64,000 nucleotides of DNA, taken from NCBI GenBank assembly GCA_944474755.1, contig OX104112.1:92951756-93015755 (forward strand), given 5' to 3'. The stretch comes from Limnoperna fortunei (Eukaryota; Mollusca; Bivalvia; Mytilida; Modiolidae). Position numbers and translations under genes: made by a program. Each line of letters opens with the position of its first letter. Position 1 is the first letter of the stretch. Positions 37,243 to 47,904 of this stretch are shown here, one piece after another. The notes under the pieces were generated by a model. That model was not told where the DNA came from. It did not search any database and was given only the letters and a program-made list of their open reading frames with translations.

Positions 37243-37366
37243 CGTCTTCATCATAGTGGTTCCAAACATCCATAAACTGTCCTGCTGTTATTTGTTTAAA
37301 CTCCCGTGTTTTTAAATCTCGGAATTGTCTTAAAAAGTTCGATGATGTTTTATTTGTACTAGCCAT
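37243..37366 (-). CDS. Calbindin-32/calretinin-like EF-hand protein, coding exon 1
   Basis: The first coding exon of a hexa-EF-hand cytosolic calcium buffer or sensor of the calbindin/calretinin/secretagogin family. Read on the minus strand from the ATG at 37366, it gives 41 codons plus one base. The protein starts MASTNKTSSNFLRQFRD and then enters the first EF-hand helix and loop, ITAGQFMDVWNHYDEDG. The stretch from FLRQFRD through the W-x-H-Y-D-x-D-G loop is the family signature. The exon ends after GAC G at a gtaagatt donor, and the split glycine codon is completed by GT at the start of the exon at 18971-19056. The phase and the resulting Y-D-E-D-G-N-G-Y-I loop are exactly right. The ATG is the only one before the family signature. 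This family is mostly neuronal in animals. Subfamily assignment within it is less sure than the family. Confidence 0.93.
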
Positions 37367-37566
37367 GATTCAACGTACTTGAAAGTGTCACCGTTATGTT
37401 GCAGTCACCAGTTGATCTATCAGAATATTTGACGCATGCGTTCCAAGATTGATACTCCAGTAACAGGTGTCATTTGAAATTGAAACACAAGTAACTTCCG
37501 GCGTGGCAAGAACACAACTTTTTTCTCATATTTTATTGTGTCAATTGACAATGGAGTATTCGGTCG
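37367..37566. promoter_or_regulatory. Probable TATA-less promoter/5' UTR of the calbindin-like gene, possibly bidirectional
   Basis: The 200 bp upstream of the calbindin start codon are less AT-rich than the flanks. They hold an ETS-type site (ACTTCCGG, 37494-37501) and a perfect palindrome acgcatgcgt (37432-37441) resembling an NRF-1 site. No TATA box is seen at a useful distance. ETS plus NRF-1-like sites are typical of TATA-less, often bidirectional, animal promoters. A plus-strand frame opens at 37567 just beyond it. Site identities are from sequence similarity only. Confidence 0.45.
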
Positions 37567-37700
37567 ATGAAAAGCGATAGTAGAAATTACACGTTGTCAT
37601 TAACTTCAAGCCATATTGAGTTGCAGTTGTCGTTCAATGTAGATTTCGCAGAGGATTATACTTTACCTTTGTCCAATCAATGTGAGGTTTTTCGCATCAG
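37567..37700 (+). CDS. Possible first coding exon of a divergent unrecognised gene
   Basis: A plus-strand frame starts at ATG 37567, 200 bp from the calbindin start and pointing away from it. The first 45 residues (MKSDSRNYTLSLTSSHIELQ, then a run ending CEVFRIR) look protein-like. A good splice donor, atcag|gtacaa, falls at 37700/37701; beyond it the frame turns into AT-rich sequence and stops at 37830, which fits an exon end. I do not recognise the protein and could not identify a second exon. Another upstream ATG (37552) leads to an early stop. It may equally be a chance frame. Confidence 0.25.
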
Positions 37701-37830
37701 GTACAAAATTGTAATTTGGCAGCCAAATAATAGTATGGAAAGCAGGCAAATTAATACGCAGTATAGAACTTTAGGACTACATTGCATATTATTGATACTA
37801 TATTCACTTAACTTATTTCCCTACATTTAA

Positions 37831-39022
37831 CATCAAAATATTAATCTTTTTAACTTTATTGATCTATTAACACTAGTTATCTATGTTATATTTCACAAGC
37901 TGTGGGGCTATCGATCTTTATAAATGACGTGTTGCAATTTTACTGTTAAATCGTTGTTCGATACAGCTATGTACCGGCCCTGCAAATTAAATAAAGCTAA
38001 GATCAGGATTTTTTATTTTCTCTGTTTTAACAACTAAATACATGAACAAGTGTGAGCTATACAGCTGCTTGCAACAACAAGACAATAACGAAGGAACAGC
38101 TTTATTCTTTGTTAATGAGCAAAAACATTTAACATATTAAAATATAATCTTTATATAGAGTAATAATTTTACTAAACCGTGTATCTAATGTTTAATTTCT
38201 CATGAAATACTTCAATCTATTGCTGATTAGGATCAGGTTTTCACACTTTTTAATGTAGTCACATTTTTATGTCTCTGATTTATGATGGCAATAACGTTTT
38301 TAATCAATTCTTTTATACCCACACATTTCTGTTTTAATCTTAGGGTTAAATGGCCGTATTTGTTGACCAATAAAACTGTTTAATAAATCCGGTAACAGGT
38401 AGTGTTACAGGTGCTTTGCTTCATTTTATTTCTGTATCCAGTTACTTTGGTAAACAACACTGTTATCCAGTTCCAGCTATGTTAATTAACTTTCCGTGTT
38501 ACCTAAATTGTTTATTTGTTTGAATTAAGAAATAATTCATGGATACCATACTTTATTGTCATTTTAACATGGGTGGGCATTATATTCTTGAATATTTTGC
38601 ACCGAGCGATAGCGAGGGGTAAAATATCATGAATATAATGCCCACCCATGTTTAAACGACAATAAAGTATGGTATCCATGAATTATTTCGATTCTGATTA
38701 TGACAAATACGGTAATCTCTACAGTGGAGCGACATATAAATGTGCGCTAGTGAAAGGCTGTTCCACGTACCTCCCGTATGTCATAATGTAGAGTGTTGGA
38801 AACATAATTTAATGGCTGAATTTTGAATCATGCAAATCTCAGAATTCAGACTTAAAATAACAACTTTATTAGCAGTAACGATGATTATGGTTTAAAAAAA
38901 ATTTAGTTTTTTTATATAAAATTTAAACGACTGCAACCAAAATTAACTTGCGCATGTTCGAACTAAATTTATTGGAATTTTAACACGGCTTTGTTTACAT
39001 AGCGAAAGCAGGACGTCATATT
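37831..39022. other. Intergenic DNA with one fold-back element
   Basis: Only the 38530-38689 palindrome is recognised. Confidence 0.6.
38530..38689. mobile_element. 160-bp fold-back element (near-perfect palindrome)
   Basis: The left arm aaataattcatggataccat, followed by actttattgtc...catgggtgggcattatattc, is mirrored by the right arm ending atggtatccatgaattattt. The centre is accgagcgatagcgagg. Arms are about 70 bp with a few small differences. A related centre (accgagcgatagggaggt) lies near 35010. Confidence 0.85.
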
Positions 39023-39090
39023 AGAATGGTGTTTAATGTCACGTTCAGCATTTTTCTGCCACAGTGTGGCGTCCAATTTTTATCGGGAGT
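39023..39090 (-). repeat. SINE tail fragment
   Basis: gaatggtgtttaatgtcacg, ttcagcatttttctgcc and gtggcgtccaatttttatcg correspond to the tail and adjoining body of the SINE family. Confidence 0.45.
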
Positions 39091-39717
39091 AGGATCTTTA
39101 TCACTCTGGTTTACCTAAATGTTTTATTTTTACAACAATACTCAAATCAATCATATTAAGTTATCAAGTTTTTACTTTATTGCAGTATGCAATTTTTTCC
39201 TTTTCTATTTCAGCATGTAGTTTATTTTGTTGAACAACCTATCACGTTCCATATATTTAATTTACTCTGCCAGGATGCATTCCTTGTTATCAAAGACATT
39301 TCATTATCATATTTGCATATTTTTCTTTTAAAGTTTGTATTTATCTACATTCTGTGATAAACGAGACAGGCAGGTCATAGTTAACCTTCCAGGCACCCTG
39401 CTTATCGAATGCATTTTTTGCAACAATGTCCTCGCTTTGTTTTCAATACATTTTTTAACTCTGCGATGTTTCTTAATTTATGCTTTCACAACAAGAAAAA
39501 AAGTAATTATTAGTAACAACGCCCATGCGGCGCAGAACTAATAATCACAAAGCTGATGTTCATAATTATAGTTAGTACAACTATGTGAATTCTGTTTTTT
39601 CCTAAAGATACAAAGCAAAGAAGTAGTTGAAATTGTGAAGAAATTAGCATCTTACATTTAGAATTATTGAAAGCAAACATTTTTTTCGCATATTTCACAT
39701 ACACTCCATTTCAACCG

Positions 39718-39804
39718 TTAGTATTTATTAGACCCATTAACTAATATATGACCTTTTTGGTTAGTATTTAGTAGACCCATTAACTAATATATGACCTTTT
39801 TGGT
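39718..39804 (+). repeat. Short tandem duplication (two copies of about 45 bp)
   Basis: The block gttagtatttattagaccca, followed by ttaactaatatatgaccttt, occurs twice in a row with one or two differences. Confidence 0.85.
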
Positions 39805-39850
39805 ATTTTCCTGTATTGGTTGGAAATGCAGCTGCTGTCGAAATGATTAT

Positions 39851-41138
39851 TGTAGTGGTCCCAAACTGCAGTAAAGAGACTGTTTTTTTACTGTTATAGT
39901 GGTCTCATCCTGCAGTAAAGGAGACTTTGTTTTTATTGTTATAGTTGTCCCAACCTGCAGTAAAGAGACTGTGTTTTGACTGTTATAGTGGTCCCAACCT
40001 GCAGTAAAGGAGACTTTGTTTTCATTGTTATAGTGGTCCCAACCTGCAGTAAAGGAGACTTTGTTTTCATAGTTATAGTGGTCCCAACCTGCAGTAAGGG
40101 GACCGTGTTTTCAGTGTTATAGTGGTCCCAACCTGCAGTAAAGGAGACTTTGTGTTCATTGTTATAGTGGTCCCAACCTGCAGTAAAGGATACTTTGTTT
40201 ACATTGTTATAGTGGTCCCAACCTGCAGTAAGGGGACCGTGTTTTGACTGTTATAGTGGTCCCAGCCTGCAGTAAAGTGGCTGTGTTTTGACTGTTATAG
40301 TGGTCCCAGCCTGCAGTAAAGTGGCTGTGTTTTGACTGTTATAGTGGTCCCAACCTGCAGTAAAGAGACTGTGTTTTGACTGTTATAGTGGTCCCAGCCT
40401 GCAGTAAAGTGGCTGTGTTTTGACTGTTATAGTGGTCCCAACCTGCAGTAAAGAGACTGTGTTTTGACTGTTATAGTGGTCCCAACCTGCAGTTAAGGAG
40501 ACCGTGTTTTAATTGTTATAGTGGTCCTAACCTGCAGCAAAGTAGACCGTGTTTTAATTGTTATAGTGGTCCCAACCTGCAGCAAAGTAGACCGTGTTTT
40601 AGTTGTTATAGTGGTCCCAACCTGCAGCAAAGTAGACCGTGTTTTAGTTGTTATAGTGGTCCCAACCTGCAGCAAAGTAGACCGTGTTTTAGTTGTTATA
40701 GTGGTCCCAACCTGCAGCAAAGTAGACCGTGTTTTAGTTGTTATAGTGGTCCCAACCTGCAGTAAAGTAGACCGTGTTTTAGTTGTTATAGTGGTCCCAA
40801 CCTGCAGCAAAGTAGACCGTGTTTTAGTTGTTATAGTGGTCCCAACCTGCAGTTACGGAGACCGTGTTTTAATTGTTATAGTGGTCCTAACCTGCAGCAT
40901 AGTAGACCGTGTTTTAGTTGTTATAGTGGTCCTAACCTGCAGCAAAGTAGACCGTGTTTTAGTTGTTATAGTGGTCCTAACCTGCAGCAAAGTAGACCGT
41001 GTTTTAGTTGTTATAGTGGTCCCAACCTGCAGTAAAGTAGACCGTGTTTTCATAGTTATAGTGTCCCTACCTGCAGTAAAGGAGACTTTGTTTACATTGT
41101 TATAGTGGTCCCAACCTGCAGTAAAGGAGACCGTGTGG
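39851..41138. repeat. 44/45-bp minisatellite with PstI site, about 29 copies
   Basis: The unit is ttatagtggtcccaacctgc, then agtaaagagactgtgttttg with a few more bases. Each copy has CTGCAG. The left part is mostly 44 bp and the right part (about 40500-41060) mostly 45 bp; only the 45-bp part shows long frames on both strands, with a 15-residue repeat such as VPTCSKVDRVLVVIV. This is a by-product of period, not a gene. Confidence 0.93.
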
Positions 41139-41379
41139 GGCACCCACTGTTAATCCTTTATGTAAAGTAATAATGCAGATGGTTTCAGTGCAACATCCTT
41201 GGCCAGGACATTGTTTTGTTGCCGGTAAACTTAAAAGCTAAAAACTGTGAGCAATGTTCACTACTTGATACCACCGCTTCCCTTATGTCGGTGACAAAGA
41301 CCGTTTTTTTCTATTGGAAACCCCAAATATCATTCCGATCACAATGTTAAACATCAGGTGAACAACAGCACTATGTGAC

Positions 41380-41470
41380 AGATTTTGTGTAAATTTCATC
41401 AAATTCCATTCAGTAGTGTAGGAGGAGATGCGCATAAGAGAAAGTGTAACGGACAGACACCCCCAAGTGG
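41380..41470. repeat. Fragment of a dispersed repeat
   Basis: gtaaatttcatcaaattcca, cattcagtagtgtaggagga and gtaacggacagac resemble a motif widespread in molluscan non-coding DNA (from memory, not checked). Ends undefined. Confidence 0.35.
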
Positions 41471-42044
41471 TTTTGTTTACTAAACTGTTACTAAACTGTA
41501 CGATCAAAATGCGTACAGATTTCAATCAAACCTTAAGATTTCAAGAGCAGATTGTAAAGTTCCATTGGACGTTAGAATACAGTTATCAATTAGTACTTTG
41601 ACACCGATAAAAAGTATCCAACTGTATACTAGTGTATACAAGTCCCTTTTATGTTCTATAATACAGGTCTAAATTTTATCGGTATAAGTGTTGTTTTATA
41701 AAGAACCCCATATTATTTAGAAGATGCCAACAGATTTACTTTTGCTGATTTTAATTTAAACACAATAAAACCAAATAGCAAAATAATAATAATGTACAAT
41801 AAATATCATTACATTGCAAAGCATGCATTTATTAATATAATATACGAAAAGCCTGGACGCGAACACTAGTGGGTTACGTGTTTGGAAAGTGTCAGGCTTC
41901 TTATACGATAAAGATCCGTTTTGTAAATTTTGGAAAAGGGCAGGTTCATTATAGCCATACATAATAAATAAGGCTAAATTCTCCGCCCCGTACTTACCTG
42001 TGCCCTATCCCATCACTCTCTTCCTTTGATTTAATTGATTCCTT

Positions 42045-42094
42045 TGTTCTCGTCCTGAATATAGCTGAAATATTGCCACTGAAGCAAACGTCCG

Positions 42095-42126
<32 letters not shown>
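42045..42126 (-). repeat. Dispersed repeat end with (CAAT)n tail
   Basis: ctcgtcctgaatatagctga, then gaagcaaacgtccgatc followed by about eight CAAT units. It is the reverse of the arrangement at 984-1050. Confidence 0.7.
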
Positions 42127-42128
<2 letters not shown>

Positions 42129-43139
42129 TAACACCTTAATGCTTTATATAATACTACCAATATATTTTCATCATGACATCATAAAGCCATTACAATATGC
42201 GAGTTTTTAAAAGCGAATTATTACAATGACAAGTTCATGGACACATTTTTGTTTTACTGAGCAAAAGAACGAGAAATTTTTTTATCGCACCGTATCCATA
42301 TCTTAGAACGTTGTTTGCGCTTATTATTCCTAATCCCAAATTCGCAAGACACTTATAGGAGACATTTTTCTTCATTTCAATCAATATACATGTGGTATGA
42401 GTATCTAATAAGAAGCAATTGGACAAACAACAATAAATACCAAACAAAACAACACACAAGGTCAGCGACAAGTTTTCTAAAATTAGATTGAATCCTGGTG
42501 ATCCGGAAGTTTTAGTAGTTCCTGCCTGTTGCGACACACCCGTTGTCTTGTTTGTAGTAAATCAGGGTAAGTCAAGTCCGGTAAGAGAAGATACTACACA
42601 AGCTATACGACAGACTACGTCAGAGAAAGATAAATATATATTTTAATATATTTTAAATTCAAAGCGCAAAACTTATTTATAAGAAAGTATTGACATTGCA
42701 TTATCAACACTATTATTCGTAAACTTAAATACGTACTTCATCAATATATTACATTATGTAATTATTGGCTGACAAACATTATAAAACAAACAAACAAGAC
42801 ATTCATAAAGAGACAAACAAAACAATCAAATAATCAATTCCTATTGTGACTTCGCTGTATCTAAAAAAGTAAGATGTTCACGTTTCAAGCGCTTAATCGA
42901 TAGAAAGGAGATTGTGGTAATATTAAAAACGCTTAGATGATGTGTATTGATTTTGCGCATGGCAAATGATTAATTTAACCAATATTCTGTCATTTCTTAT
43001 GTTTTGTAAACAAAAGTAATGATATGTACTATATTTAAACCATAGCTGAGATAAACAAACACATGCATTTAATAAAACGTGGAAAATGAGACATGCACTT
43101 AACTGTAATTAATCGATCTTTCACTGTCAACGCAACAAC

Positions 43140-43305
43140 CTGAATTATTAAGCCTCACCCTCGACACTATCCGAATGGCGAGGACAGTCAGTTTTTTTGG
43201 CTTAATGTCGGAATATTCCGGCTTCCTCCTTACCTTATAAAAACATGATTTGACGACATGATTCACCTGAAATATTGCTGAAAGTGTCGTAAAAACTCTG
43301 GATGC
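43140..43305 (+). repeat. Degenerate SINE fragment
   Basis: ccggcttcctccttacctta, then gaaatattgctgaaagtgtc, resemble the body and tail of the SINE family in plus orientation. The head is not recognisable. Confidence 0.5.
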
Positions 43306-46300
43306 CTACAATACCCGCGAAAGGGATAACAAGTGAAATTTCAGCTGTACAATACATTTTTACATGTATTTAGGTGTCACGACACTAAAGGGGACCAATC
43401 AAATTTGGAACATATAAGAAAATAGTACCTACAAACAAAATAGTCCTATTTATCTTAGTGTATATTAAAAACTACTAACTGGATTTTAATGAATGAAAGT
43501 TTTTCTGAAAGGTGAATATATTAGAAAAATTTTGAGTCATAACTTGCTCTGTTCTAATGGTGTTTAGTATGTTTTATGTCACACGCACTACATGACATAT
43601 AAACCAAGATTTTCTGAAAAGAAAGAGCTATTTTTAGAGTGGGGTTTACCCGGAAGCTGGTTTTCTCTTGGAAGGTTTTAAAGAGGTCATGAAATTTTGA
43701 GAGAACATAGGCCTGTCATGTACGATTCTGGATATATATGATGTCGGTCAAGTTCCACTTAAGGTAAAAGAGCGCTAATTAAACAAATAACAAATTTAGT
43801 AGAAAATCTTAAAGAATTGGAATAGTGTTTACACACCTTTAACAGGTATGCCAAGACCAAAGCTTAATCCATACTTCAAACTGACCCTTAACACTGGTTA
43901 GTTATATGCGCGCATTGCCTTCGAGAAATTTATATTAAAAAATGTTCAATCTACACACAAAACTATGTAATAAAGTAAATTAGTTACCTGCCAATGACTG
44001 GATGTTTCTTTCTTGATTTCACTGCCGATTAAAACATTCTCCGAAATTGCAATCGTATCGCTGTAAAAGCCCTTTTAATCCAATTATATTTCGTCAATTT
44101 ACCTCATAAATACATTTAAAAATAGGAATGGATTGAAACGTAACAACTGTTAACATTTTATAATGCCCTATATGCTATGTAATTTACACTTTTATTTTTA
44201 AAGAACATGTCAATTTGCCTCGGTTAGCAGATTGACATTTGAATTTCAATAGACATTTGGAAAACCATACTCATTGAACGCTTTTCTTGTGTAAAGCAAC
44301 TGCATCCTATCTATATAAAGAGTCTATACTACAAAATTAAGTAGTTGAAACGGATTTAATTGAAAAAGGACATGTGACGATATTTTGTATTAAGCAAATA
44401 AAACTTTTCGTTAATTAAACCTCGAAATTAAATTTGTTAAAAGTCGACGTCTACATCTCTGTACACAAACTACTTATCATCTCCAAACATAACAAACTAT
44501 GCTCAAACGTTCAAGATGGAGTACTGCCCCGATAATTGGAATAAGTTTTTACCACAGTTTCAATCTTAGTACCGACAGATATCGAATAGAAGACTTCTGT
44601 AATTTTTTATGTTTTATTTTAAATTTAGCCACATTCTATTAGTCGTAGCCATTGACGTTTCTCTGTGAAGAATTTAACAGACTAGTTCAAATGTTTCGTC
44701 TCGCATATATCGATAGACAGTCAAAAAATCAGAAAGCAAAAAAAAAAAGAAGTTTAAGGATTATGTTTATTCCTTTCTTATTTGTTATATTGTAGAAGAC
44801 AATCTGATACACAGCTTAAATTAATATAAGATGAGATACGGCAAAACCATGGCCTTAACTCCGGATTAGGCTCAAATAATCTCCAAACTGCTATATGTAT
44901 ATGTACAAATTGTGCAAAAGAATAGATTAAATGTAATTTGTTTTGATATTCCATATTTCTATCATTATGTGTTTACTTTTGTTCCTTTTTATAGCAGTTG
45001 AATCTTTATTCTCCATTCATCAAGCTATTCCTCTGTATACTTTACACATTATTATAACATTAGCACGGTATGTTATAACACACTAAATGATTTGAATGTC
45101 GCTTTAGGGGTAGTACAAAGTGGATATGTATAGGTTCACAAAACATAACATGCCTTGATTTATTATACATATTATATTATAAATACCCAGCTTAATGTCA
45201 GCAGTAGTAAGTTTGCTTTGTAGAAACATTGACAGATCGCGAGGATGCAATAAAGCTTATTTAATTTATAGCACATTAAAAAATTAAACAAAAAAAAACA
45301 AAACAAAAAAACAAGCGCTTGCGAACAAAACTTTGATAGAAATTATTTGCTTTCAATTTATTTGAAATGCCAAAAAGACCAGGTAAAATAAATAGCATCA
45401 TGCATATAATTTTTTGCACAATTTTGTATTTTTTTTATTGAAACCTTTTCATAAATAATCGTCATTAAAAATATATGTAATATTTACCAACAGTTATACA
45501 TATTGATATTTAACACTTATATTCCGGTGTGTTTAAATTCGGTATGAATAGGTTTTTAAAAAAACGAGTAATTATAAAATACCAAATTGTTTAATGCGAT
45601 TCCTCGTTTGGAAAAGATTGATGGCGGTAAATATTAAGGTTTAACAAATTTACAAATCATTATGTTTTGCCTTGTTTTTGGTTAATAAGATTCGTTAATT
45701 CTACAATCAGCAATAATACAAATTTTGTTGTAAGAGGATACGATCCTCGAGTTCCCCGACCTTCGTTGACAGAAATGCGTTTTGCTCCACATTGATAGAA
45801 ATATCTAACAAAAATAATTCGCTTATACACTTCAACATACCACTATAACCGATAACTATGGTATTAAACAATACAGTTGTGCTTATTTATATTGTTTCTA
45901 AACTAGGCTTTCTCACATGACGACAGCTACAGTGTGAACTCGGATTATGTCCGATACATTGTTACAGGTATAAGTTGGATGTAGCAACGTTGCGTCACTA
46001 ATTTATTCAAACATTAATTTGATGTATAACTGACATTTTCAAAAATTTTGTGCATGCAAAAACAAACAGCACTGATTAACAACTCCCTCACTGACATATT
46101 ACATGCGCACATATAGCTCAGGGCCAGCATTGGTCACTTACTTCAAAGGGTGGGTAAAATTTACGTTTATCTTCATCTTGTCTCTAGGGCTCTGGTTGTG
46201 CACGTTCTGCCATTTTGACGTTGACAAATATATATAATGAAATACCATCAGATAACGTTATCACAAAATCTGCATATTGCAGGGTGTTAGGTGTTTAAAT

Positions 46301-47390
46301 AAATGTATGTTAAGCTTTTGAAATTGGAAGATACGTGTCTTGGTTCGCCAGAAAGTAAGTTTGTTATGCATATTCAGAGTACTTAGTGCTGCATGTCTTT
46401 TTTTCCAACTGCGAAGATTACCGCTTTTGTATTCAAAATATAACGTTTAAAACTTCAAAATCATTGAATTTTGTAATATTTGAACAATTGCAGTACATTT
46501 TGCTGATGTGTAAATAAACAGAATCAATATGACGTTACAAATAAAAATGTCACTAAAATGTCGACAGCGACATTTCCTTTTGCGAACCATAAGCCTTAAT
46601 GATTAAAGTGAGTTTCTATCAAGACTGTCTGAGATTGGCAAAAATAAAATATACATTTTACAAGAAGATTGGTTCTGTCAATACTTCCAATTATTTGTGA
46701 TTATAATCTTTTTTCTGCCTGATTATCTCAGTTGAGGCCTCAATATACTCCGAGCTTTAATTATCTTGATGACATTACACACACATATGAATAATGCTGT
46801 TTTTTGTTTATAATAATGAATGTGAATTCTGATATTAAGGAAAAATGTTTTTTGACTTCTCGTTCGTCTACACAGGCAATGTAAGAGCGTTTTTTAATAT
46901 TCCCTTGACAACGAAACGCCTATGTAGTGTAATTTCTATAATGCCAAACTAGTTTGCTAGAGCTGTGTCTGTTCAATCTCTGTAAACATGAATATTGCCG
47001 CCAATCAAAGCTCCTAATTAAAGAATAATAGATCCTACATCTATTCAAAACAATGTCTCAGAGTGGGTGATATTATGTATTAAACTAAGAATGAAATAAC
47101 CAAAAATATCAAGCATTGAGTAAACTATCTGATATTGAAAACACTGTGTCTGGAACTCCGTAAATAAAGTATAACAATACTCATTGTACACATAATCCTG
47201 TCAAGTGCTTTACATGTGTTCAGGTAATTGAATAAAGTTTTTAAATGTTGTTTATTTTAAGAACACTGCACTGCAACCGTGTGCATTTCCTCATGTACAA
47301 ATGCAATAAATTGTGTTTTATAATGCTGTGCATCCATGAATTTATACACCTGGTCTTTTTCGACTTCATCTTTACTTTTTTACAATTCCT

Positions 47391-47904
47391 AGACGTAAAT
47401 TAAGTGAAGCTGAGAAGTGGCAGATCGTTGGAATGCGTAATAGTGGACAGTGCTTGCGTCAGATAGCACACCATTTTGGCATACACTTTAGTATTGTATC
47501 CAGGCTATTGCATGAAACGTCATCAAGATGATGGAACTATCCATGAACGTCCTAGGTCAGGTCGACCACCAATAACATCTAAAAGGGAGGACAAAGCACT
47601 CGTTCGTGTAATGAAATTGAAGTATGCTTAACGCCAACCGTTTGCCACTGCAAGATATCTTCGTGACGATTGGAATATTGCAACCAGCGTCGCCGTTCGA
47701 ACAGTTAACATGCGACTAAACAATGCTAGGTTGAGAGCTCGTCGTCCCTTGAAACGTCCACTGTTGACATAGAGACATCACCATTCTGCCATTCAAAATG
47801 AATGGCAGAATTTGTCACATGCTACACTTCGTCGTTTAGTCAGCAGCATGAGGAGTACAGTTAATGAACTGTACCGGAAGCTTTGTGGTTACGTGACTTA
47901 CTGA
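47391..47904 (+). pseudogene. Tc1/mariner-type transposase remnant with internal deletion
   Basis: Frame pieces read LSEAEKWQIVGMRNSGQCLR with QIAHHFGIHFSIVSRLL (helix-turn-helix), then after a frameshift ERPRSGRPPITSKRED (GRPR-type linker), then RLRARRPLKRPLLT, and finally NEWQNLSHATLRRLVSSMRS near the C-terminus. The region that should hold the DDE/D catalytic centre, between the KRPLLT and NEWQ blocks, is missing. There are stop codons at 47629 and 47769. It is dead. The 3' flank tttaacacatttcaaagtga belongs to the element, but terminal inverted repeats were not identified. An 18-bp block, aatgaaattgaagtatgc, occurs inside it (47610) and again at 47987. Confidence 0.85.

Larger units (their letters stand above)
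41471..47390. other. AT-rich intergenic DNA
   Basis: Holds the (CAAT)n repeat end (42045-42126) and a degenerate SINE (43140-43305). The minus-strand frame at 42235-42537 begins with GTG, has no ATG after its upstream stop, and was not accepted as a gene. No other structure was seen. Confidence 0.55.

Noticed and set aside
40521..41105. A 194-residue repeat protein
   Set aside because: It exists only where the minisatellite period is 45 bp, and frames are open on both strands.
42235..42537. A membrane-like 100-residue minus-strand frame
   Set aside because: It starts at GTG, with no ATG between it and the upstream stop; no splice acceptor could be justified.
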